A stretch of DNA of 9,090 nucleotides, from assembly GCA_007123395.1 (NCBI GenBank), contig SKLD01000258.1:1-9090 (forward strand), in the 5' to 3' direction. The DNA is from Opitutales bacterium (GTDB lineage: Bacteria; Verrucomicrobiota; Verrucomicrobiia; Opitutales; Oceanipulchritudinaceae). Below the pieces are notes generated by a model. The model searched no databases and was not told the origin of the DNA. It saw only the letters and a program-made list of their open reading frames with translations. Position 1 is the first letter of the stretch. Every line of letters begins with the position of its first letter. The translations under genes were made by a program, and so were the position numbers. Below are positions 1-5,996 of this stretch, piece by piece.

Positions 1-686
1 GCATGGGGCTCCTGTGTGCCGATGTTGAGGTAGAAGGGGCGGGAGGCGTCCCGCGCGCGGAGGGCGGCGAGCGCGTTGTCGACGGCGCGGGGCAGCTTCC
101 AATCGTCCCATTCGCGCGTCATGTCGACTTCGTAGCGGTCGGTGCGCGGATGGCGCTCATGGTTGATGCCGCTGAGGATGGTTTGGTAGCCGCCGGCGTT
201 GAAATCGTCGACCGTGGTGGAGTGGCTCAGCGGTAGGGGCCAACCCATGTGGGAGAGCCCAAGCGCTCCGGTTTGGTGGGGATAGGCCCCGCTCATCGCG
301 CAGGCCCGCGAGGGCGAGCAGGCGGGTGAGGCACAATGCGCGTTCGTGAAGCGGATGCCCCGAGCGGCGAAGGCGTCGAGGTGCGGCGTGGAGATGCCCG
401 CCCCGTAACACCCCAGAGCGCGACCGAGGTCGTGGCAGACAAAGTAAAGGACGTTGTGTTTCATAGGGAGAAGGGTCTTCTGTGCGCGGGCGGCGGGCGA
501 GTCGGAAGCGCGGGGTTTGTGCACACCCGCGGTGCCGGGACCGCCTGAAGGCGGGACTCCAACCGAAGCCTCCGCTGCACAGGTTGGAGTTCCGGCTTTA
601 GCCGGTCCCGCTGCCCGACGCCCACGCACACCCGCCGCGCCGGGACCGCCTGAAGGCGGAACTCCAACCTTGGCCGCCGCATTCAT
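1..686 (-). CDS. Sulfatase (S1 family), N-terminal part; gene runs off the left edge
   Basis: Type I sulfatases hydrolyse sulfate esters (or N-sulfate) using a formylglycine made from Cys or Ser in the C/S-x-P-x-R motif. The core begins MKHNVLYFVCHDLG (ATG at 464), which is the first strand of the alkaline-phosphatase-like fold. CSPSR follows, with the catalytic Cys49 counted from that Met, and the motif continues into SGAYPHQTGALGLSH. The 'PHxxG...GLxH' pattern and a later 'PFYLNIGTQEPH' resemble sulfamidase/SGSH-like and related sulfatases more than classical arylsulfatase A. I chose the ATG at 686. It lies 14 nt after the stop of the upstream gene, has a GGAGGGG Shine-Dalgarno at good spacing, and the frame is open and continuous into the core. 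This adds a 74-residue extension made mostly of repeat-encoded VGVPPSGGPG and AGPAKAGTP segments. The alternative start at 464 has no evident Shine-Dalgarno. No signal peptide is seen from either start. Family assignment is firm; substrate and start are not. Confidence 0.88.
   Translation of the reverse strand, partial: MNAAAKVGVPPSGGPGAAGVRGRRAAGPAKAGTPTCAAEASVGVPPSGGPGTAGVHKPRASDSPAARAQKTLLPMKHNVLYFVCHDLGRALGCYGAGISTPHLDAFAARGIRFTNAHCASPACSPSRACAMSGAYPHQTGALGLSHMGWPLPLSHSTTVDDFNAGGYQTILSGINHERHPRTDRYEVDMTREWDDWKLPRAVDNALAALRARDASRPFYLNIGTQEPH
521..564 (+). repeat. Palindromic repeat, copy A
   Basis: A 44-bp unit starting GCACACCCGC and ending ACTCCAACC. Its core is a 5-bp stem CCGCC (541-545) and GGCGG (550-554) around a TGAA loop. 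It matches copy C (626-669) at 41 of 44 positions. It resembles short dispersed palindromes (REP-like elements) that I associate with Verrucomicrobia; whether it is dispersed in this genome cannot be seen from one window. Confidence 0.85.
582..609 (-). repeat. Palindromic repeat, copy B (inverted)
   Basis: Read on the minus strand this is the same element as copies A and C (GGGACCG...ACTCCAACC), but with a variant stem CCGGC/GCCGG and a TAAA loop. The fourth base pair is swapped from C:G to G:C relative to A and C, so pairing is preserved. This suggests the hairpin itself is under selection. It lies between the two direct copies. Confidence 0.85.
626..669 (+). repeat. Palindromic repeat, copy C
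   Basis: A 44-bp direct copy of unit A with the same GCACACCCGC leader. The stem is CCGCC (646-650) and GGCGG (655-659) with a TGAA loop, and it ends AACTCCAACC. It lies 15 nt downstream of the sulfatase start codon at 686 (minus strand), so if that start is used it is translated as VGVPPSGGPG-type sequence. Confidence 0.85.
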
Positions 687-692
687 CTCGTT

Positions 693-699
693 CCCCTCC
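693..699 (-). promoter_or_regulatory. Shine-Dalgarno deciding the sulfatase start at 686
   Basis: On the minus strand GGAGGGG lies between the TGA of the beta-helix gene (701-703) and the ATG at 686; GGAGG is followed by 8 nt before the ATG. It is the only strong ribosome-binding site seen in the window. It supports translation starting upstream of the repeats, in an operon with the preceding gene. The ATG at 464 is preceded by a pyrimidine-rich CTTCTCCCT instead. Confidence 0.65.
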
Positions 700-700
700 A

Positions 701-3700
701 TCACCGGCTCACCTCCAGACGCAGAAAGCGCGGGGCTCCGAGGGCAAAATCGGTTGTATCGATCACGATCACTGTCTCCGCCAAATTTGATTCTCCGGTC
801 GAGGTCCAAATCGGCCCCCCACCCCAGTCTTGCAGGTCGGTACTCGCCCAGACGGTATACATCAAGTCAGGATCGGCAACCCGGTCGAAGCTCAGCGAAA
901 GACGGCTGCCTTCGTTGGAAAGCACGGGCGCCAGTTCCGCCGCCGGGGTTGCCGACGTTCCGCCGAGGGCGTAGCGGAGCAGGTTGGCCATGCCATCGCC
1001 CCGCGCATCAAAGAGCGGTTCGGCGGCCTCACCCGTGAGGCCGCCTGCTTGAATCCAGAGCGCGAACAAATCGGGGGACGTCAGGGCCAAGGTGCGCACC
1101 TCGACTTCCTCAATCGCGTAAACGCCGTTCCAGTTCAGCCCGCCCACGTAGTCCTGATTGGTGCCACTGCCGAAACCGACGGAAACGTCCGTGAGCGGCG
1201 TGCCCGCGTTGATGCCGGCGGTGACGTTGTTGTGATAGATCTGGCCGTTGATCCACAGGGACATCCGGTCGGGCAACAGTTCGTGGCTGCCCGTCGGAGA
1301 ATCGATGAGGCGCGCGCCTCCGCCCGCGTTTGCCGCGAGCACGACCTCAAAGCTGTAAACACCGCCGTCCGCCCCAATGGAGAAGTTCGGACCATTCCCA
1401 CCCGCTCCGGTGAAACGAAAGGTGTCGGGCGTGCTTCGTTTCTGCAGGGCGACGGAAGCGAAGGCGGGACCGTTGCCGACACCTCCGGCGGGGTTGAAGG
1501 CACCGGTGCGGAAGTTGGTGCCCACATCGAAGCCGAAGAGGCCGTGATCGCCCGGCAGCCATGCATCGAGGGCGACCCGGGCGCGCACGCGCAGGATGAG
1601 GGGGTTGTCTTCGACCGGAAGATCCGTTGTACGCGTGAGGCGCGCCGCCGAAATCTGGTTGGTCGTGCCGTCGTCGAGGTAGGCAACCGTGCCTTCGAGA
1701 CGGGCGTTGTTGATGGCGAGGGTCGTGCGGTTCTGTGCGGGGGCGACCGTGGCAATGGAATCGAAGAGGTGCTCGGCCGAGCCCTGGTAGTCGGCCACGA
1801 CAGTCGATCCGGAGAAGTCCTGGAAGAACACGACGGCATCGGGTAGCGGTGGGGCCATGATCGTAAACGCCAACGAGGCGCTGCCCTTGTCCCCTGCGCT
1901 ATCCGTCGCGGCTAGGGTAAGGGTATGCGTGCCGAGTGACAGCGTGGATACACTCAGGAGCCCCCCGATTCCGAGCGCGCCATCGAGAGACGAGGTCCAA
2001 AGCGCACTCCCGGTGAGATCGCCGTCCTCGGGATCAATGACCGTGCCTTCGAGAATGACGGGAAAACCCGCATACGCAAAGCCGACTGCGGCGGGCCGGA
2101 GGATGGTGGCGAGGGGCGGCTGGTTGGGAGGGGGTGGTTCATTCTCCACGCGGAGAAGGATTTGCGCAAAGGCCGTAAGCCCGTCGCCGTCCTCGACCGA
2201 CAACGTGATGATGTGCACACCGAGCGAAAGCGCATCGGTGGTAAGGCTCGCACCCGTACCCAAGACGCCATTGATGGAGCTGGACCATTGACCTGTCGGC
2301 GCGAGGTCGTTGGCGGACGCATCGGTGGCGGTGGCGGTGAAGGCCACCGGCGCACCCACGTAAACCAGCGTGTTGTTGGCGGGCGCGGTGATGACGGCAT
2401 TGGGCGGAATGGGGAGGGCATCGGTCACGGTGGTCACGCTCAGCCGGGGATGGTGGTCGGGGTTGGTGGCTTCGCGGGAGCGCATCCGGATGAGCGTGGC
2501 GTCGGCGGTGGTCGTGCCAAAGGAGACCTTTCCGTTGGCGAGGGCGGCATCCACCACGGCTGTCACGTCGACATCGTGGGCCGTGTTCATGCCCCCGCCC
2601 ACGCTGACGGTGGCGAAGGGCGGCGAAAGGGCCGGGCGGGTGTTGAAGGTGACCTCCATTTCCTCCCAGGTGGTGTCGGCAACTTCATGGATACGGAGAT
2701 TGCCCGTGTCGTTGGCCGCCAAGGTGAGGGTAAGGGTGGAGGAGACGATGTTGCCCGGGAGGCCCGCGAGATCGAAGCGATAGAGGGATTCCGAGGGCTC
2801 GTTACCCCGACTGCGGAGACTCGGGCTCGCGCCAAAGTTGTCATTCGCTTCCGATTGGCCGCGCACGAAGGTGTCGGCTTCGGCGGCGAGCGTTATCGTG
2901 GTCACCTGACCACCGGGATGCACGGTGAGGGCGATGGCGCGGGCGGCGAAACCGTTGGTGGCGCTGGTGGCGGAGAAGGTGATGGTGTGGTTGCCCGGCG
3001 AGAGGCTGCCGGTGGTGAGGGCCGGGCCAAAGCCGAGAGGGCCATCGATGGACGATGTCCAGGACGCGGTGGCGGAAACGTCCCCTTCATTCTCATCCTC
3101 GGCGGTGCCTTCGAAGCTCACGTAGGTGCCTTGGACGACCGTGCTTCCCGACTCCGGGGCGGTGATGGCGACGGCGAGCGAGAGGCCGCCGAGATTCTCG
3201 CCGCTGGGATTGCCCCGGATGTAGACGGAGGGGCGTTGGGTGGAGGGCACGACGACGTCGTCCCGCAGCGGGTGGCGGTCTTCGATGGGAAACCAGGTGA
3301 GGAGGTTGGCGTGGATCCAATGGTCAAAGATACCGCCGATCCAGACGGTGGAACCCTCGTTGATGGTGTCGTTGAGGCCGGAGATCTGGAAGTTGGTGCA
3401 GTTGATGAAGCGGAAGAGGTGGGGATCGAAGTAATCGGGATTGGGCGAGGTGAGGCCGCCGTTGCCGAAGACGCGCACGTTGTCGCAGTTTTCAAAATAC
3501 GCCATGGCCCCCTTGACCTCGCCCTTGGTACCGTAGATGGAGATGTTGGCGGCATCGATGAATTCGGAGATGTTGCGGCTGTCCTGCTGTTGCATGTGCA
3601 GGTGGTAGATGTGAAGCGGTTGGGTGGTGCCCTCGACGCGCAGGAAGGGTGTCTCCTGGTTGAGGTGCTGACGTCCGTGGAACCAGAAGTTGAACCAGCG

Positions 3701-5497
3701 GCCGCCGCCGTTGCCCCGCACCCGCACGTTGGGATCGCGGGCGGACCAGGCGTAGTCGCCGGGCAAAAAGTCCGCCTGCGGGTGGAAGGGGTTGATGGGG
3801 TTGTAGTCGGGAGCGTCGGGATCGTCGGTGTTGTAGCCGTAGAAGAGGCGGGCGACGAAGTCCGGGCGGTGGTTGGTGTCCGGGCGGCTCTCGATTTTCA
3901 CGTGGCGCAGGAGGGAGTTGCCCCCGCTGCGCCATTCGAGGGCGTGGTTGCCGGGTGGCGTGGGATTGTGGGAGGCGAGCGGGTATTTGCGGCGGATGTG
4001 GATGTTGGCCAGCCAGGTCTCGGCCTCGGCGGTGTCGGCGGTGCGGATGATGGGGGCGTCGGGATCGGTTTCCGTGACTCCGGCGAAGCGGTTGGCAAGG
4101 GTGGAGAGCGCGTCGATGGAAGAGAGGGTGATGTAGGCCCCGATGAGCTTGGAGTTGGGACGCAGATCGAGGGTGTTGGAGACGGCGAAACGGCCCTTGG
4201 AGAAGAAGAGGATTTCATAGTCATCGATGGCCTGTTGGAGGACGGCCCAATTGTCGGTCACGCCATCGCCCACCGCGCCGAGCGTGGTGACATCGACCAC
4301 GCCCGGCGTCTCCCACGTGGGAAAGTCTTCAGCCCATTGGTGCCGACTCTGGAGGTCGAAGGGCGGAGGCACGTTGGACTCGGCTTCCATGAGGAAGTCG
4401 CCCAGGGGCTCACCGTCGATGTAGACGAGTTCGCGTCCCTGGCCCCAGGAGCGCTCGGGCATGAGCACCTCGACGGCGAGTCGGCGGAAGTGCCGCCAGC
4501 CGGTGGGGTTGGCCACGGCGGCGGGGGTGAAGACACGGGGCGCGTTGTGCACGAAGACATTGTCGAAGTAGAAGGTGCGCCCGCGCGGGGATCCCATGGC
4601 AACGACGGTGTTGCCGGGGTTGGATTGTGTGTAGTAGATTTCGCTGTCGATCAACTGGAGGGAGCCGTCAAGGGGTTGCCCGTTCCAATGGAAGCTGATC
4701 TCAAAGAAGTTGCCCGGCGTATCGCGCTCGAAACGGCAACCGACCATGACGAGGGGCCCACGCGTGGTGGCCCGCACGGCCCAGCCGCTTTGGTTGATGA
4801 AAGTGGAACCGGTGATGACCACGGTGGGCTGCGAGCCTCCCCGTCCGCCGGTGACGGGGATGGTGTCGATGCCGATGACGCCACCGGTGATGGTGACGCG
4901 ATGGGTGGAGCCGCCGGAACCGGGCGGTCCCCAGATGCCGGTGTGGCCGCCTTCGGTGAGGTCGATGTTCACATCCTGTATGGTGCAGCCCTCCGCCCCC
5001 TGCATGCGCAGGGCGACCGCGCCGTCGTTGCCCGCGCCCACATTGAAGTCGAGGCCGATGACAGCCTGGTCGTAGAGGTCGGTCCCACCGGTCTCGCTTC
5101 CCGGGCTGCCGATGTTGACGAAATGCACCATGACCCGGCGGTTGGCAGGGTCGTTGAAACCGGGCGAGTTGGGCGCGAGGTAAAGCGTGGCCCGATTCTC
5201 CGGATCGACCGTGCTCCCCATGAGGATGCCGGGGAAGCCCGCCGTGTTGTCCGGCTGGTCCACAACGAGCCGGTCGGTTATCCGGTAGGTGCCGGGCGGG
5301 AACCAGACGACGAGTTGATTGTCGCGGCAATGGTTGATCGCGGCCTGCAAGGCCGCCGTGGAGTCGGTCACGCCGGTGGGGTCGGCACCGTGCAAGGTAA
5401 CATCGTGAAAGCCGTCGGGCACGGCGGCGGAGGCGACAGCCAGTAGACACAGACCGGCGAAGAGCAGACCGCGAAAAGTTGAATACGAAAGCCGCAT
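701..5497 (-). CDS. Giant secreted double beta-helix (GH55/pectate-lyase-3-like) multimodular protein
   Basis: A 1598-residue exported protein, probably a polysaccharide-degrading enzyme. A signal peptide covers residues 1-24 (hydrophobic LLFAGLCLLA, cleavage after VASA). Two pectate-lyase-3-type beta-helix starts follow: GADPTGVTDSTAALQAAI (~36-53, helix ~30-380) and GAVGDGVTDNWAVLQQAI (~407-424, helix ~400-770). Tandem helices of this kind are the GH55 exo-beta-1,3-glucanase architecture. Next come an Ig-like module (~775-860), a DNRLRE/CBM96-like module (~867-1023, with 'TWEEMEVTFNTRP' and 'RMRSREA..HHPRLSV'), two more Ig-like modules (~1032-1117, ~1128-1213), a concanavalin/LamG-like stretch (~1222-1470), and a verrucomicrobial C-terminal module (~1475-1598). 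The Ig modules share WTSSxDGxLGxG...LSxGxHxIT. The start is the first ATG giving a good signal peptide; no clear Shine-Dalgarno is seen. The sulfatase follows after 14 nt. Enzyme class and substrate are unproven; a lyase or another glycanase is possible. Confidence 0.85.
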   Translation of the reverse strand: MRLSYSTFRGLLFAGLCLLAVASAAVPDGFHDVTLHGADPTGVTDSTAALQAAINHCRDNQLVVWFPPGTYRITDRLVVDQPDNTAGFPGILMGSTVDPENRATLYLAPNSPGFNDPANRRVMVHFVNIGSPGSETGGTDLYDQAVIGLDFNVGAGNDGAVALRMQGAEGCTIQDVNIDLTEGGHTGIWGPPGSGGSTHRVTITGGVIGIDTIPVTGGRGGSQPTVVITGSTFINQSGWAVRATTRGPLVMVGCRFERDTPGNFFEISFHWNGQPLDGSLQLIDSEIYYTQSNPGNTVVAMGSPRGRTFYFDNVFVHNAPRVFTPAAVANPTGWRHFRRLAVEVLMPERSWGQGRELVYIDGEPLGDFLMEAESNVPPPFDLQSRHQWAEDFPTWETPGVVDVTTLGAVGDGVTDNWAVLQQAIDDYEILFFSKGRFAVSNTLDLRPNSKLIGAYITLSSIDALSTLANRFAGVTETDPDAPIIRTADTAEAETWLANIHIRRKYPLASHNPTPPGNHALEWRSGGNSLLRHVKIESRPDTNHRPDFVARLFYGYNTDDPDAPDYNPINPFHPQADFLPGDYAWSARDPNVRVRGNGGGRWFNFWFHGRQHLNQETPFLRVEGTTQPLHIYHLHMQQQDSRNISEFIDAANISIYGTKGEVKGAMAYFENCDNVRVFGNGGLTSPNPDYFDPHLFRFINCTNFQISGLNDTINEGSTVWIGGIFDHWIHANLLTWFPIEDRHPLRDDVVVPSTQRPSVYIRGNPSGENLGGLSLAVAITAPESGSTVVQGTYVSFEGTAEDENEGDVSATASWTSSIDGPLGFGPALTTGSLSPGNHTITFSATSATNGFAARAIALTVHPGGQVTTITLAAEADTFVRGQSEANDNFGASPSLRSRGNEPSESLYRFDLAGLPGNIVSSTLTLTLAANDTGNLRIHEVADTTWEEMEVTFNTRPALSPPFATVSVGGGMNTAHDVDVTAVVDAALANGKVSFGTTTADATLIRMRSREATNPDHHPRLSVTTVTDALPIPPNAVITAPANNTLVYVGAPVAFTATATDASANDLAPTGQWSSSINGVLGTGASLTTDALSLGVHIITLSVEDGDGLTAFAQILLRVENEPPPPNQPPLATILRPAAVGFAYAGFPVILEGTVIDPEDGDLTGSALWTSSLDGALGIGGLLSVSTLSLGTHTLTLAATDSAGDKGSASLAFTIMAPPLPDAVVFFQDFSGSTVVADYQGSAEHLFDSIATVAPAQNRTTLAINNARLEGTVAYLDDGTTNQISAARLTRTTDLPVEDNPLILRVRARVALDAWLPGDHGLFGFDVGTNFRTGAFNPAGGVGNGPAFASVALQKRSTPDTFRFTGAGGNGPNFSIGADGGVYSFEVVLAANAGGGARLIDSPTGSHELLPDRMSLWINGQIYHNNVTAGINAGTPLTDVSVGFGSGTNQDYVGGLNWNGVYAIEEVEVRTLALTSPDLFALWIQAGGLTGEAAEPLFDARGDGMANLLRYALGGTSATPAAELAPVLSNEGSRLSLSFDRVADPDLMYTVWASTDLQDWGGGPIWTSTGESNLAETVIVIDTTDFALGAPRFLRLEVSR

Positions 5498-5996
5498 TAC
5501 AATAAGATGCTTCTAAAGGCGGCGGGGAGGACGCACAAACGGCGCGGATCACGAAAACGGGACAGGATCGGAGAATGCAATGCGGAGACGAAACGGACGG
5601 GTCGGTAGTTCATGGGTTGACTCTGGGCGGAGCGATTGGGCGATGCGTCGCCGCCACCGGGGCCGCAACTCGGAAGGAAGGCTCCGCCGCGCCCCCGGTC
5701 CCGACAACAAAGCCTCTGTGGAACCGGTTACGCGTTGTCCGCTTCCGACGGCCACGGGGCGGAGGGATTGCATGCATGGACAGGCGCGCCCGCGATATGG
5801 GTGTGGGAATCGGGTCGAAGGGGGCGAAGATCACAGGCACCAAGGCCCGGGTTTGAATAACTTGAGGAACTGGTTCCACAAGGAAGGCTATCGGCACCCG
5901 ACTCCAAGATAAGCAAGCTGCCTCATTCTATTGTCTTGGGCAATCCATCCATCGTCTGCAAGATGAACGAAAAACGGAAACTTTCCTGTTTAAAAA
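5498..5996. other. Divergent intergenic region, no convincing gene
   Basis: About 500 nt separate the start codons of the beta-helix gene (minus) and the transporter (plus), so it should hold both promoters. Several short GC-rich reading frames of 60-110 codons cross it on both strands. Their translations are Arg/Pro-rich, unlike any family I know, and lack ribosome-binding sites, so I do not call them. Near the transporter there is an imperfect inverted repeat GGAAC-TG-GTTCC (5866-5877), a weak operator candidate. For the minus gene a poor TTGTGC / 17 nt / TAGAAG pairing just upstream of the ATG is the best sigma70-like match, and it is weak. No tRNA or terminator is evident. Confidence 0.5.

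Larger units (their letters stand above)
536..669 (-). other. Competing long stem-loops formed by the repeats
   Basis: Copy B is complementary to both neighbours. Pairing 536-564 with 582-610 gives a long stem with two mismatches, two G-T pairs and a 17-nt loop. Pairing 582-610 with 641-669 gives a similar stem with a 30-nt loop. In the minus-strand transcript B can pair with only one partner at a time, so the two structures exclude each other. The structures lie at the start of the sulfatase coding region just after the beta-helix gene. A role in processing, mRNA stability or attenuation is inference. No U-run follows, so a standard intrinsic terminator is not indicated. Confidence 0.5.

Noticed and set aside
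521..669. Possible CRISPR array from the repeated units
   Set aside because: Only three units, one of them inverted, with short unequal gaps and internal palindromes; this fits REP-like elements, not a CRISPR array.
461..682. Small minus-strand frame encoding LQAVPA-type repeats
   Set aside because: It is a different reading frame of the palindromic repeats. The frame starting at 686 is the one continuous with the sulfatase and has the Shine-Dalgarno.
830..1846. 338-codon open frame on the plus strand
   Set aside because: Also antisense to the beta-helix gene, in its C-terminal part; low-information translation and no ribosome-binding site.
2162..5446. 1094-codon open frame on the plus strand
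   Set aside because: It is antisense to the beta-helix gene. Its translation is a Gly/Val/Asp/Arg-rich string without domains, as expected from a GC-biased gene read backwards, whereas the minus-strand product has a signal peptide and recognisable modules.
5846..5866. tRNA T-loop-like string (GGGTTTGAATAAC)
   Set aside because: No T stem, acceptor stem or anticodon arm can be built around it.
5575..5912. Overlapping short frames in the divergent intergenic region on both strands
   Set aside because: Arg/Pro/Gly-rich translations in several competing frames, with no start signals and no recognisable domain.
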